Source: Plastoroseomonas hellenica (GTDB lineage Bacteria > Pseudomonadota > Alphaproteobacteria > Acetobacterales > Acetobacteraceae). Taken from it: 47,732 nucleotides of DNA. Position numbers and translations under genes: made by a program. Positions 16,437 to 24,813 of this stretch are shown in pieces (within the stretch, counting starts at the first letter, position 1; every line of letters starts with the position of its first letter). The DNA is taken from contig NZ_JAAGBB010000045.1 in the NCBI RefSeq assembly GCF_018129085.1, positions 1 through 47,732 of the forward strand, written 5' to 3'. Under the pieces are notes generated by a model, which was not told the DNA's origin, searched no databases, and saw nothing but the letters and a program-made list of their open reading frames with translations.

Positions 16437-17963
16437 TCAGCGCGCCGCCTGGAGCAGGGCGTCCCACATCGCCTGCACGGTGCTCATCACCCGGGCATTG
16501 GCGGCATAGGCATTCTGCAGCGTCACCATATTCGCCATCTCCTGATCGATGTCGACGGAAGACCGCTCCGCGAAACGTATGTTGAGGCCTTCATTCACCA
16601 GCTTCGCGTCCTCGACCGCCGTGGTGGCCGCGGCGCGGTCGCCGGTCTGGGTCGCGGTGACGTTGGCGGCATAGCCTTCGATCGTCGTCGGCGCGATGAA
16701 GGGTGAAGAAAGCGTGCCATCCGGCCCGAGGCCGGTCGTCGCGATCGGCGGCCAGCCGACGCCGTTCTGCGCCTGCGCGCCGAAGGAGAAGTCGACCACG
16801 CGGCCGAGCAGCGTCGAGAAGCCAGCCGGGCCGCCGGCGCCATTGGGCGCGAAGGCCGAAGGCCCGGTCGCCGATCCCGTGACCGTATGGGTGCCGTCGC
16901 GGAGCAGCGAAGGATTGGCCTGGACGGCGGGATTGACCACCATGCTGGCCGCGAAGCCGATCAGCGGTCCGCTGTTATAGGGCTGCGTCGGATCGGGCAC
17001 CGTGCCGCTGCCATCGGCGAAGAGCCGCAGCCCCTGCCCTTCGAAGCGGGCCGCCATGGTGGCAGCGGAGAGATCGACCTCCGCCTGGTAGCGCGGCAGC
17101 GTGCTGTCGCGCAGCGTGACGTATTCGCCGAGCCGCCCTCCCTGGATCTGGCTGGTGACGTCGATGCCATAGAGCGTCACCGGCGGGATGGTGCCGCCGC
17201 TGCCGTAATAGGAGGACGGCCCGATGACCGCCCCGCTGGTGGAGAAGGGGTCGGTCTTGCTCGGGATGGTGATCGACTGACCGCCCTGGGTGACCAGCGC
17301 GATGCCCCCATTCGCCGAGCGCAGCGCCTTGACCGGGATGCTTTCGGATAGCGTGGCGATCGCCTCGTCGCGCTGATCCTCGAGATTGGCGGTGCTGAGC
17401 CCGGCCGCCTGCTGTGACTGGATCTGGTCGGTCAGCGCGCTGATCCGGCGGATCGAGGCGTTGGCGGCGTCCACCTCGTTGACGATGCCATCCTGGCTCT
17501 GCTGCCGCGTCGCGACGATGGCGCCGGCGACCGCCTGGAAACGATCCGTCACCTGGCTGGCGGCGAGCAGCACATTCCCCTGCCAGCTCGAGGACGCCGG
17601 ATCGGCCTGCATCTGCACGAAGGCCGTGCGCAGCGCTGAGACACGATCCCCGAGACCGTCGCCGGCCGAGGTCTGGCCATGCGCCATCTCGATGGTCTTG
17701 AGCAGGCTCTCGCGCGCCGTGGCGCCGGCGAGCGCGCCGCCCGAGCGGTGCAGCGAGTCGATGACGGCATTGTCCACGTTGCGGGAGGTGAGCCCGAGCC
17801 GGACGCCGCCGCCGGCGCCCGTGGTATTGGCGATCGAGGGCAGCGTCTTCTTGGTATAGCCCGAGGTCTGCGCGTTCGCGACGTTGTCCGCCGCCACCGA
17901 GAGCGAGCGCTGCGCATAGCGCAGCCCCGACTGGGCGATGGAGAGGGCGGCATCGAGGCTCAT
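16437..17963 (-). CDS. flgK: FlgK, hook-filament junction protein HAP1
   Basis: This 508-residue axial protein starts with the flagellar rod/hook signature LSIAQSGLRYAQRSLSVAADNVANAQTSGYTKK and ends with QEMANMVTLQNAYAANARVMSTVQAMWDALL. The characteristic GLSTANLEDQRDEAIATLSESIPVKAL segment lies near 190-217. It sits at the hook tip and starts filament assembly. The gene follows flgE with a 143-bp gap that contains hairpins (flgE terminator) and a CtrA-like site, so it probably has its own promoter. Length is within the range seen for alphaproteobacterial FlgK. Confidence 0.93.
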   Translation of the reverse strand: MSLDAALSIAQSGLRYAQRSLSVAADNVANAQTSGYTKKTLPSIANTTGAGGGVRLGLTSRNVDNAVIDSLHRSGGALAGATARESLLKTIEMAHGQTSAGDGLGDRVSALRTAFVQMQADPASSSWQGNVLLAASQVTDRFQAVAGAIVATRQQSQDGIVNEVDAANASIRRISALTDQIQSQQAAGLSTANLEDQRDEAIATLSESIPVKALRSANGGIALVTQGGQSITIPSKTDPFSTSGAVIGPSSYYGSGGTIPPVTLYGIDVTSQIQGGRLGEYVTLRDSTLPRYQAEVDLSAATMAARFEGQGLRLFADGSGTVPDPTQPYNSGPLIGFAASMVVNPAVQANPSLLRDGTHTVTGSATGPSAFAPNGAGGPAGFSTLLGRVVDFSFGAQAQNGVGWPPIATTGLGPDGTLSSPFIAPTTIEGYAANVTATQTGDRAAATTAVEDAKLVNEGLNIRFAERSSVDIDQEMANMVTLQNAYAANARVMSTVQAMWDALLQAAR

Positions 17964-17991
17964 GATAATCTCCAGCCTGCGGCAATGGCCA

Positions 17992-18007
17992 TTAACGCTG
18001 CGCTAAC
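17992..18007 (-). promoter_or_regulatory. CtrA-like site upstream of flgK
   Basis: The plus strand reads TTAA-N7-CTAAC, one mismatch from the CtrA consensus TTAA-N7-TTAAC. The minus strand reads TTAG-N7-TTAA. It is centred about 37 bp upstream of the flgK ATG. CtrA controls motility genes in several alphaproteobacteria, but no ctrA gene is in this window. Confidence 0.4.
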
Positions 18008-18037
18008 AAAGCCGAGGAGCGCGAAGGTGCCCTGCGT

Positions 18038-18092
18038 CGCGCCGAAGGCGCGTCTCCGGCACGTCATGCGAACAGCGTGCTCTTCGCACGAC
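18038..18092 (-). terminator. Two hairpins downstream of flgE
   Basis: Reading away from flgE there is first an imperfect 10-bp inverted repeat (18063-18072 with 18083-18092, one mismatch). A compact CGCGCC-TTC-GGCGCG hairpin with a UUCG-like turn (18038-18052) follows. Neither has a U-run. They probably end or stabilise the flgE transcript. Confidence 0.45.
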
Positions 18093-18106
18093 GCGTCCTG
18101 GTGGCG

Positions 18107-19411
18107 CTACCGCCGCATGTTGATGGTGTCCTGCAGCATCTCGTCGGTCGTGGTGACGATGCGGGTATTCGCGGTATAGGCGCGCTGGGCGATGATCAGC
18201 TTCGAGAATTCGGAGGCGATGTCGACATTCGAGCTCTCGACGGAACCGATGACCAGCGTGCCGCTGCCATTGCTCGCGGCATCGCTCACCCGCGCCTCAC
18301 CACTCTCCAGGGTCCGCATGAAGGCCTGGCCATCCATGCGCTGCAGGCTGTCGGCATCGTTGAAGGTGACCACCGGCACGCGATAGGCGACGCGCGACTG
18401 GCCATTGTCGTAGTTGATCGCGACATCGCCGTTGTCGCGGATCGAGACCGAGGAGAAGGAGCCGAGCGGCACACCATCCGACTCCAGGTTGCGCAGCTCG
18501 AAAGTCTCGCCCGCATACTGGGTCAGGCCGCCCGCCGCACCAAAGGTGCCGAGGTTCAGCGCCATCGCCTGCGCACCCTGGCCGAAATTGGCGTTGAAGC
18601 TGATGGTCGCCGGGTTGCCGGCAGTGGCAGCGGAACCAGCGAGGACGCCGGTCGCGCCGCTGAGATTGCTGATCGTACCGGCCGCCATACCACCCGATCC
18701 GAATTGCACATCGATGGTGCCGAGTGCGGCAGCGGGCGTGGCGTTGGGGGCGTTGATGCTCAACCGCCACGAATCAGTTGGGGTAGCCAAAGGCGTCCAG
18801 GTCAGCGTCATCGGCTGCAGCGTGCCCAATGCGTCATAGACATTGACCGGCGTGACGATCGGAGCAGAGGTGGCTGTCGCATCGGCCGGCAGATTGGCCG
18901 AGAGATCGACGTTGCTGGTCGCGATCGGGTTGAAGACCAGCTCGTTGATGCGGATCGGCGAAAGCTGGGTGCGATCCGGCTGGCCGGTGGCATCAGCATT
19001 CCAGCCCTGCAGGTAGTAGCCGGAGCCGTTGACCATGTAGCCGTTCTCGTCGACGCTGAAGTCGCCGGCGCGGGTGTAGAATTGCCGCTCGTCGAACTGC
19101 AGGCCGCCATTGGCGTTGCCGTCCGGCCGCGCCACTGAGAAGAAGCCCTGCCCGGCGATCGCCATCGCAAGCGGGTTGTCGCTCTGCGTCGGCGTGCCCT
19201 GGATGCTGTTCCGGTAGTCGGGCCGCGCCTGCACCGCGCCCGGCTGGTGGCGGGTCGAGGTGCTGTCGGTGATGTAGGACACGAAATTCGTGTCGACGCG
19301 CTTGTAGCCGACGGTCTGGCTGTTCGCGACGTTGTCGGAGATGTTGCCGAGCGCGCGGGACTGGGCGGTGAGCCCGGAGATCGCGGTGGTCATGGAGCCG
19401 AACAGGGACAT
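18107..19411 (-). CDS. flgE: FlgE, flagellar hook protein
   Basis: The 434-residue hook protein has the N-terminal axial motif SGLTAQSRALGNISDNVANSQTVGYKRV and the conserved DNPLAMAIAGQGFFSVARPDG. The FlgE-specific VNVYDALGTLQPMTLTW lies near 190, and the C-terminus ends SSNVDIASEFSKLIIAQRAYTANTRIVTTTDEMLQDTINM. The ATG at 19411 follows GGAGG and gives the standard MSLFGSM start; longer in-frame readings are arginine/alanine-rich and unrelated. It is preceded by an exact sigma-54 promoter (19505-19520) and diverges from fliK, the gene that sets hook length. Confidence 0.95.
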   Translation of the reverse strand: MSLFGSMTTAISGLTAQSRALGNISDNVANSQTVGYKRVDTNFVSYITDSTSTRHQPGAVQARPDYRNSIQGTPTQSDNPLAMAIAGQGFFSVARPDGNANGGLQFDERQFYTRAGDFSVDENGYMVNGSGYYLQGWNADATGQPDRTQLSPIRINELVFNPIATSNVDLSANLPADATATSAPIVTPVNVYDALGTLQPMTLTWTPLATPTDSWRLSINAPNATPAAALGTIDVQFGSGGMAAGTISNLSGATGVLAGSAATAGNPATISFNANFGQGAQAMALNLGTFGAAGGLTQYAGETFELRNLESDGVPLGSFSSVSIRDNGDVAINYDNGQSRVAYRVPVVTFNDADSLQRMDGQAFMRTLESGEARVSDAASNGSGTLVIGSVESSNVDIASEFSKLIIAQRAYTANTRIVTTTDEMLQDTINMRR

Positions 19412-19504
19412 GCGGGCCTCCGGGTCCTCTGGTTGGCGCAGGGCCGATGCGGCCATGCGGCGAATGGATGCAGCGACGTGCTGCGCAAGAGCGACTGGGT
19501 CCAG

Positions 19505-19520
19505 GGCAAGGCGCGTGCCA
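19505..19520 (-). promoter_or_regulatory. Sigma-54 promoter of flgE
   Basis: On the minus strand TGGCACGCGCCTTGCC matches the sigma-54 consensus TGGCACG-N4-TTGC exactly, with GG and GC separated by the required 10 bp. The predicted start near 19494 gives a leader of about 80 nt before the flgE ATG. Confidence 0.8.
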
Positions 19521-19540
19521 GGCGCTGCGGGGCCGGAACC

Positions 19541-19606
19541 GGCGATTCCTGCCAGGTGCAGGGGGTAGCGCGCGGCAGGAATTGCCGCCGCCCGGCGCCG
19601 ATTGCC
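19541..19606. promoter_or_regulatory. Cluster of GGCR-N5-TGCC palindromes (probable FlbD sites)
   Basis: Three sites lie between the divergent sigma-54 promoters: GGCG-N5-TGCC at 19541-19553, the perfect 6-bp-arm palindrome GCGGCA-N5-TGCCGC at 19572-19588, and GGCG-N5-TGCC at 19594-19606. Position and dyad symmetry fit upstream activator sites for an FlbD/NtrC-type regulator; flbD itself is encoded 6 kb away. Confidence 0.6.
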
Positions 19607-19627
19607 GGGACAGGACCGGCATGCGGC

Positions 19628-19643
19628 TGGCCCGGCGCTTGCT
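19628..19643 (+). promoter_or_regulatory. Sigma-54 promoter of fliK-flgD
   Basis: TGGCCCGGCGCTTGCT matches TGGCACG-N4-TTGCW with one mismatch and correct GG-N10-GC spacing. The predicted start near 19654 leaves about 40 nt of leader before the fliK ATG. Confidence 0.75.
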
Positions 19644-19694
19644 GTCACCCGATGGCACGGCGTCCGGCCCGGGACCGCCGCCAGGAGATCGCGT

Positions 19695-21131
19695 ATGGAA
19701 ACCCCGCAGGTCGCAGCACCCGCCATCGTCGCCGGCCCGGCCGCGCCCGAGGCCGCGCCCGCGGCATCCGGCTTCGCGGCCCTGGTCACCGCGGCGTCCG
19801 CGGCCACGGGTCCGGATACCCCGCCGAAGCCCGCCAATGATACGGAGCCGGAGGCGCCGGACGCTGCGGCGGTCGATGCCGGCGCCATGGCGGGCCTGCT
19901 CTGGATCACTGCCGCGCCGGCGCCGCAGGCCAGCCCTCAGATGCCGCCGGGGACGGTCAGCATGCCGAACGCGACCGCCGCGGCTGGCGCCAGTGCCGCT
20001 ACGAACCTTGCCGGGGCGAAGCCGCAGGTCGGCCTCCAGACGCTGCCCGAGGGCTCAGCGCCCGGCACCTCGGCTGTTGCTGCCGACGCCGCCGCTGCCA
20101 AGGGGCTTCCCGCCCAAGCTGCCGCGCCCGGTGCCGTCGCCCCAGGCGCCAGCGCGGCACCGGCCGCGCCAGTCACCACTACCGCCAATGAAGCCGGGAC
20201 GGATGCCGCCGCGGCCGACGCAGCCCCCACGCCCGGCAACGCGGCTCCGGCCACGGGTTCGGCGCAGCCGACCCCGGCTGAGGCCGCTGCCGCAGCAGCC
20301 GCGGCGCCGGTGCCCGGCACACCATCGAGCTTGCCGGAGGCGATGGCCACGATCGCCGCCGCTGCCGCCACCGCTTCCACTGCCGCGTCACACGCACCGA
20401 AGGTCCAACCCACTCTCTCGGCCCGTGTGGCAACCGCAAAGCCCGAAGCTGCCGCGGCAGCGCCGGCTGCCGATGCCGCCGCAGTCGCGGCGACGCCCGA
20501 CAAGGCCGCGCCGGACGCCACGCGACCGGTGTCGCCAGCCGAATCCAACCCCGCACCGCCCCCCGTTTCCCGGGCGGCGGAGCTGTCGAAGCCGGCCGCC
20601 CGCACGGCAGAGAAGGAGCCGTCGGAGCTGCTGCCGGCCGGCGCTGTGGCCGCCGCTGCGCTCCGTACCGCCGAGATGGCCGCGGAGGCGCCGCGCGCCG
20701 CCCCACCCTCCCCGCCGGCGCGCCAGATCGCGCCGATGGCGGTCGCGCTCGCCTTCTCTGTCAGGGATGGCGAGAGCAGCAACCTGTCCGTGGCGCTGGA
20801 TCCGGGTGAGCTTGGCCGCGTCGAGGTCAGCGTCGAACGCCAGGCCGGGCACACCGCGGTCCGGGTCACCGCCGAACGGCCGGAGACCCTGATGCTGCTG
20901 CAGCGCGACCGGCATGAGCTCGATCGCGCCCTGACCCAGGCCGGCATCGCGACGGAAGGGCGCTCACTCGACTTCAGCCTCTCCGGCCAGGGCGCCGGGC
21001 AGCGTGACGGGCAGCAGGACGCACCGACATCCTGGAGCGGCTTCACTACCGGCGGCGGCCCTGCGCGCCCTGCCGCCGTCGCCGAGCCGGCACCCCGCCT
21101 TTCGCTTTCGCTTCTCGATATCGCCGTCTGA
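19695..21131 (+). CDS. fliK: FliK, hook-length control protein
   Basis: This 478-residue protein has a long alanine/proline-rich, low-complexity N-terminal region (about 1-350), as is usual for the FliK ruler. The compact C-terminal domain contains the FliK core: SVALDPGELGRVEVSVE, then HTAVRVTAERPETLMLLQRDRHELDRALTQAGI. FliK measures the hook and switches export specificity through FlhB. The ATG at 19695 follows CAGGAG; upstream in-frame codons precede the promoter. The extreme GC and repeat-like alanine codons create long open frames on the other strand, which are not genes. Confidence 0.88.
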   Translation: METPQVAAPAIVAGPAAPEAAPAASGFAALVTAASAATGPDTPPKPANDTEPEAPDAAAVDAGAMAGLLWITAAPAPQASPQMPPGTVSMPNATAAAGASAATNLAGAKPQVGLQTLPEGSAPGTSAVAADAAAAKGLPAQAAAPGAVAPGASAAPAAPVTTTANEAGTDAAAADAAPTPGNAAPATGSAQPTPAEAAAAAAAAPVPGTPSSLPEAMATIAAAAATASTAASHAPKVQPTLSARVATAKPEAAAAAPAADAAAVAATPDKAAPDATRPVSPAESNPAPPPVSRAAELSKPAARTAEKEPSELLPAGAVAAAALRTAEMAAEAPRAAPPSPPARQIAPMAVALAFSVRDGESSNLSVALDPGELGRVEVSVERQAGHTAVRVTAERPETLMLLQRDRHELDRALTQAGIATEGRSLDFSLSGQGAGQRDGQQDAPTSWSGFTTGGGPARPAAVAEPAPRLSLSLLDIAV

Positions 21132-21146
21132 GCAGGAGATAGATCC

Positions 21147-21821
21147 ATGTCCGGCACCGTAGGCACGACCGCCACCGCCCAAGCCGCCGCCAACGCGGCG
21201 CAGCAGGCCGCATCGACGCCGACCATCGCGTCCGACTTCAACACCTTCCTGACGCTGCTGACGACGCAGCTCAAGAACCAGAGCCCGACCGATCCGCTGG
21301 ATGCCAACCAGATGATGGCGCAGCTCACGCAGTTCGCCTCGGTCGAGCAGCAGGTCAACATGAACCAGAACCTGCAGCAGCTCATCAGCCTGCAGCAGGT
21401 CAATGGCTTGACCGCCGCGGCCGACCTGGTCGGGCACCGCGTCGAAGTGCAGTCGAGCAGCCTCTCCCTCCAGCAGGGCAGCGCGGAGCTGCGGCTGCCG
21501 GCGCGTGGCGCGGCGTCGACCGCGGTCGTCACGATCAGCGACAGCGCTGGGCGCGTGATCCGACGGGCGGAGGTGCCGCTGACACAAGGGACGCAGGCCT
21601 GGACCTGGGATGGGCGCAACGACACCGGCATCCAGCAGGTCGATGGAGCCTATAGCGTGGCGGTCGCCGGCATCGGCAGCGATGGCAAACCGACCAGCCA
21701 GGCACAGTCCTTCACCGTGATCGGCACCGCGACCGGTGCCTCGCGCAGCGGCAGCAACATCGTGCTGAGCATGGGTTCGTTGACCGTCCCCTACGACCAG
21801 CTTCGGGCGGTAGTTCAGTAA
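21147..21821 (+). CDS. flgD: FlgD, hook-capping scaffold protein
   Basis: The 224-residue protein shows the FlgD N-terminal signature DFNTFLTLLTTQLKNQSPTDPLDANQMMAQLTQFASVEQQVNMN. A C-terminal FlgD Ig-like/Tudor region follows (VTISDSAGRVIRRAEVPLTQGTQAWTWDGRNDTG). It caps the growing hook and promotes FlgE polymerisation. It lies 15 bp after fliK with a GGAGATAG ribosome-binding site and so shares the sigma-54 promoter of fliK. A dispersed hairpin repeat begins directly after its stop. Confidence 0.94.
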   Translation: MSGTVGTTATAQAAANAAQQAASTPTIASDFNTFLTLLTTQLKNQSPTDPLDANQMMAQLTQFASVEQQVNMNQNLQQLISLQQVNGLTAAADLVGHRVEVQSSSLSLQQGSAELRLPARGAASTAVVTISDSAGRVIRRAEVPLTQGTQAWTWDGRNDTGIQQVDGAYSVAVAGIGSDGKPTSQAQSFTVIGTATGASRSGSNIVLSMGSLTVPYDQLRAVVQ

Positions 21822-21826
21822 TATCT

Positions 21827-21986
21827 GTCCTCAAGTGCCGGCGCCGGCATCCGCCGGCTTGGCTTGCGCGCTGTCAGGGCGGCATTGGCGGCAACGGTCG
21901 GTCGCGCGCGGGCCGCATTCGCGGCCTCGGCCTGCATCGGCTGACGCCTCGCAGTCCGGCCTTTCCAGGGGCGGCCTGCGGCCGCG
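21827..21986 (+). repeat. Dispersed intergenic hairpin repeat, copy A
   Basis: About 160 bp beginning 5 bp after the flgD stop. Landmarks in order are a CTCAAG entry, a GCCGGC-rich dyad, CTTGGCTTGCGCGCTGTCAGG, GTCGCGCGCGG, the 16-nt core hairpin GGCCGCATTCGCGGCC (21911-21926), and a closing GCGGCCTGCGGCCGC dyad. The same layout occurs in copies B, C and D. No open frame is conserved among copies, so it acts, if at all, as DNA or RNA structure. Confidence 0.8.
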
Positions 21987-22049
21987 TGGTATTGGTGCTC
22001 GGCGCTCGACCGGCGCGCCCGTCAGACGGGTGTGCTCATCAGTGCCTGC

Positions 22050-22124
22050 GGGCAAAATCTGCCCATTAACCGTCCGCTAGGGGCGAGCCCGGCAAGCTTT
22101 GCCCAGCGCGCGGCAGGATGCCGC
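22050..22124 (+). promoter_or_regulatory. Three GGCA/TGCC palindromes upstream of fliF
   Basis: GGGCA-N5-TGCCC at 22050-22064, GGCA-N5-TGCC at 22091-22103, and GCGGCA-N3-TGCCGC at 22110-22124. The first two share the GGCA-N5-TGCC form seen between flgE and fliK. They lie 40-115 bp upstream of fliF and could be sites where FlbD controls its own operon; Caulobacter FlbD is known to act at fliF. No good sigma-54 promoter was found here. Confidence 0.5.
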
Positions 22125-22164
22125 CGCGAAGGAGCGGCGCAACCGTGCAGCCTGGACGTGACCT

Positions 22165-23817
22165 ATGGGCGGTTTGATCGCGCAACTGCGGGCGCTCGGG
22201 CCACGGCGGCTGGGCGCGATGGCGGCCGTGGGCGCCGTGCTGATCGGCCTCCTCGCCTGGATGATACTCCGCGCGGGCCAGCCGACCATGGCGCTGCTCT
22301 ATGGCGAGCTCGAGGCACGCGACGCGGCGCAGGTGGTGGCCAATCTCGACCGTCAGCGCGTGCCCTATCGCATCGCCGGCGGCGGCACCCAGATCCTGGT
22401 GCCGGAGGAGATGGTGCCGCGGATGCGCCTGGCGCTGGCGCGCGAAGGCCTGCCGAATGGCGGCACCACCGGCTACGAGCTGTTCGACCGCAGTGAATCC
22501 CTGACCACCACGCCCTTCCAGCAGGACGTCAATCGCCTGCGCGCGCTGGAAGGCGAGATCGTCCGCAGCATCCGCACCCTCTCCGGCGTGCGCGCCGCAC
22601 GGGTGCACCTGGTGCTGCCGCGCCGCGAGGCCTTCCTGCGGGAACGCGGCGAGGCGCAGGCCTCCGTCGTGCTGACCATGCAGGGTGCCCAGCGGCTGGA
22701 CCGCGAAGGCGTGCAGGCGGTGCTGCACCTGGTGGCGACGGCAGTGCCGGGGCTCAGGCCGCAGAACGTCTCCATCGTCGACAGCCGCGGCGAGCTGCTG
22801 GCCCGCGGCGGCCAGGCACTGGCGGGCCCTGCTGCCGCGCAATCCCAGGACGAGATGCGCCGCGCGCAGGAGCTCCGGATCACCCGCGCGGTGGAGGAGA
22901 TGCTGGAGCGCACCCTCGGCGCTGGCCGCGTGCGGGTGGAGGCGAATGTCGACCTCGACTTCGACCGCGTGCAGACCACCGAAGAACGCTTCGACCCCGA
23001 CAACCAGGTGCCGCGCAGCACCAGCACGACCAATGAGAGCTCGCGCGGCGGCGACAACGCGCCCACCACGGTGCAGAACAACCTGCCGGGCGCCGATGCC
23101 GGCGCCGGTGCCGGCAGCCAGACCAACGAGAACCGGTCCGAGGAGACGATCAACTACGAGATCGGCCGCACCACGCGCAACATCCTGCGCGAGCATCCGG
23201 TCACCCGACGCCTCTCCGTCGCGGTGCTGGTCGACGGCGTGTGGGAGCCGCAGCAGGACGCGGCCCCGCGCTTCCGGGACCGCACGCCGGAGGAGCTGCA
23301 GCGCCTGACCTCCCTGGTGCGGAGCGCTGTCGGCTTCAACGAGCAGCGCGGCGACCGTGTCGAAGTGGTCAGCCTGCGCTTTGCCGAACCACCGCAAGGC
23401 CCCGCGGCGGCGGAGCCCGGGATCTTCGGCCTGCCGATCACGCCGGCGATGTTCGGGCGCCTGTCGGAGACCCTGGTCTTCGCGCTGGTGGCGCTGCTCG
23501 CGATCCTGCTGATCGGCCGGCCGATCGCCAAGCGCCTTGCCGTCGGCATGACCGGCCGGCCGGCGCTGGCGGGTGCCGCAGCGGGGACCGCGGCCGGCGC
23601 GATCGCCGGTCCCGCCGGAGCGGGAGCGCTGGAGGGCAGCGGCATGGCGGCGCTGCCGCCCGGCGAGGAAGGCCCGGAAAACCTCGTCTCGCTGCGCAAC
23701 ATTGAAGGCCAGGTGCGCTTTACCGCCATCGCGAAGCTGCATGATCTGGTCGAGAAGAATCCGGACCAGACGCTCGCCGTGCTGCGCTCCTGGATGGCAC
23801 CGGAGGAGGCGTCCTGA
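22165..23817 (+). CDS. fliF: FliF, flagellar MS-ring protein
   Basis: This 550-residue MS-ring subunit has an N-terminal membrane helix (about 17-37), a YscJ/FliF periplasmic region ([38 protein letters not shown] and [22 protein letters not shown]) and a second helix near 430-452. A cytoplasmic tail ends in the FliG-binding segment [14 protein letters not shown]. It forms the base on which the export gate and C-ring assemble. It leads the operon fliF-fliG-fliH-fliN-flbD-flhA; its stop overlaps the fliG start by 1 bp. Confidence 0.95.
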   Translation: MGGLIAQLRALGPRRLGAMAAVGAVLIGLLAWMILRAGQPTMALLYGELEARDAAQVVANLDRQRVPYRIAGGGTQILVPEEMVPRMRLALAREGLPNGGTTGYELFDRSESLTTTPFQQDVNRLRALEGEIVRSIRTLSGVRAARVHLVLPRREAFLRERGEAQASVVLTMQGAQRLDREGVQAVLHLVATAVPGLRPQNVSIVDSRGELLARGGQALAGPAAAQSQDEMRRAQELRITRAVEEMLERTLGAGRVRVEANVDLDFDRVQTTEERFDPDNQVPRSTSTTNESSRGGDNAPTTVQNNLPGADAGAGAGSQTNENRSEETINYEIGRTTRNILREHPVTRRLSVAVLVDGVWEPQQDAAPRFRDRTPEELQRLTSLVRSAVGFNEQRGDRVEVVSLRFAEPPQGPAAAEPGIFGLPITPAMFGRLSETLVFALVALLAILLIGRPIAKRLAVGMTGRPALAGAAAGTAAGAIAGPAGAGALEGSGMAALPPGEEGPENLVSLRNIEGQVRFTAIAKLHDLVEKNPDQTLAVLRSWMAPEEAS

Positions 23818-24812
23818 TGCAACTCAAGACCGGCCCGCAGAAGGCGGCAGCGCTGCTGCTGACGCTGGGCGACGACAAGGCGGCGGTGCTCTTCGCGCGC
23901 ATGCACGAGGATGAGATCCGCGACCTCTCCACCGCCATGGCGACGCTCGGCAAGGTGCCCGCCGATCAGATCGAGGCGCTTTGCCATGAATTCGCCGACA
24001 GCCTCGGCAATACCGGCAACATCGTCGGCTCCTGGGAAGTCACGGAGCGGATGCTGCTGAAGACGCTGCCGCGCGACCGCGTGTCCCAGATCATGGAGGA
24101 GATCCGCGGCCCGGCCGGGCGGACCATGTGGGACAAGCTCGGCAACGTGAACGAGACGGTGCTCGCAAACTACCTCAAGAACGAATACCCGCAGACCGTC
24201 GCCGTCGTGCTCTCCAAGGTGAAGCCCGACCATGCGGCGCGCGTCCTCTCGCTGCTGCCCGAAGCCACCGCCATGGAGGTGGTGATGCGCATGCTTCGCA
24301 TGGAGAATGTGCAGAAGGAGGCGCTGGAGGGCGTCGAGCGCACGCTGAAGATGGAGTTCATGTCGAACCTCGCGCGCGCCCAGCGCCGCGATGCGCACGA
24401 GATGATGGCCGAGATCTTCAACAACCTCGACCGCAGCGCCGAGACGCGCATCCTGACCGCGCTCGAGGATCGCTCGCGGGAGGCCGCCGAGCGCATCCGC
24501 GCCCTGATGTTCACCTTCGACGACCTGCAGCGGCTGGACAGCGCCGGCATCCAGGTGCTGCTGCGCGCGGTGGAGAAGGACAAGCTGGCGCTGGCGATGA
24601 AGGGTGCCAGCGAGCGGCTGCGCGACCTGTTCCTGAAGAACATGAGCGAGCGCGCCGCGAAGCTGCTGAAGGACGATATCGCGGCACTCGGACCGGTGCG
24701 GCTGCGCGATGTGGACGAGGCGCAGGCGATCGTGGTCGCGACCGCGAAGGACCTGGCCGCACAGGGCGAGATCCAGCTCAGCGACGGCCGCGACGAAGAA
24801 ATGTTGACCTGA
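23817..24812 (+). CDS. fliG: FliG, flagellar motor switch protein
   Basis: The 331-residue C-ring protein has the usual three-domain layout. The middle domain motif normally written EHPQ reads EYPQ here (residues 123-126, followed by TVAVVLSKV). The C-terminal torque helix contains [32 protein letters not shown] with the expected charged residues. FliG couples stator force to rotation and switching. Start and stop overlap or abut neighbours, consistent with tight operon coupling. Confidence 0.95.
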   Translation: MQLKTGPQKAAALLLTLGDDKAAVLFARMHEDEIRDLSTAMATLGKVPADQIEALCHEFADSLGNTGNIVGSWEVTERMLLKTLPRDRVSQIMEEIRGPAGRTMWDKLGNVNETVLANYLKNEYPQTVAVVLSKVKPDHAARVLSLLPEATAMEVVMRMLRMENVQKEALEGVERTLKMEFMSNLARAQRRDAHEMMAEIFNNLDRSAETRILTALEDRSREAAERIRALMFTFDDLQRLDSAGIQVLLRAVEKDKLALAMKGASERLRDLFLKNMSERAAKLLKDDIAALGPVRLRDVDEAQAIVVATAKDLAAQGEIQLSDGRDEEMLT

Positions 24813-24813
24813 T

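Noticed and set aside
17980-18035. Sigma-54 promoter upstream of flgK (minus-strand GGGCACCTTCGCGC or CGGCTTTGTTAGCGCA)
   Set aside because: The first has 9-bp spacing; the second has correct spacing but lacks most of the consensus and overlaps the CtrA-like site.
19412-19694. Coding extension of flgE and fliK into their common intergenic region
   Set aside because: Both frames are open, but canonical starts with good ribosome-binding sites and two sigma-54 promoters occupy this region.
22081-22155. Sigma-54 promoter candidates upstream of fliF
   Set aside because: CGGCAAGCTTTGCC and CGGCGCAACCGTGCA resemble the consensus, but the GG to GC spacing is 8-9 bp instead of the strict 10.
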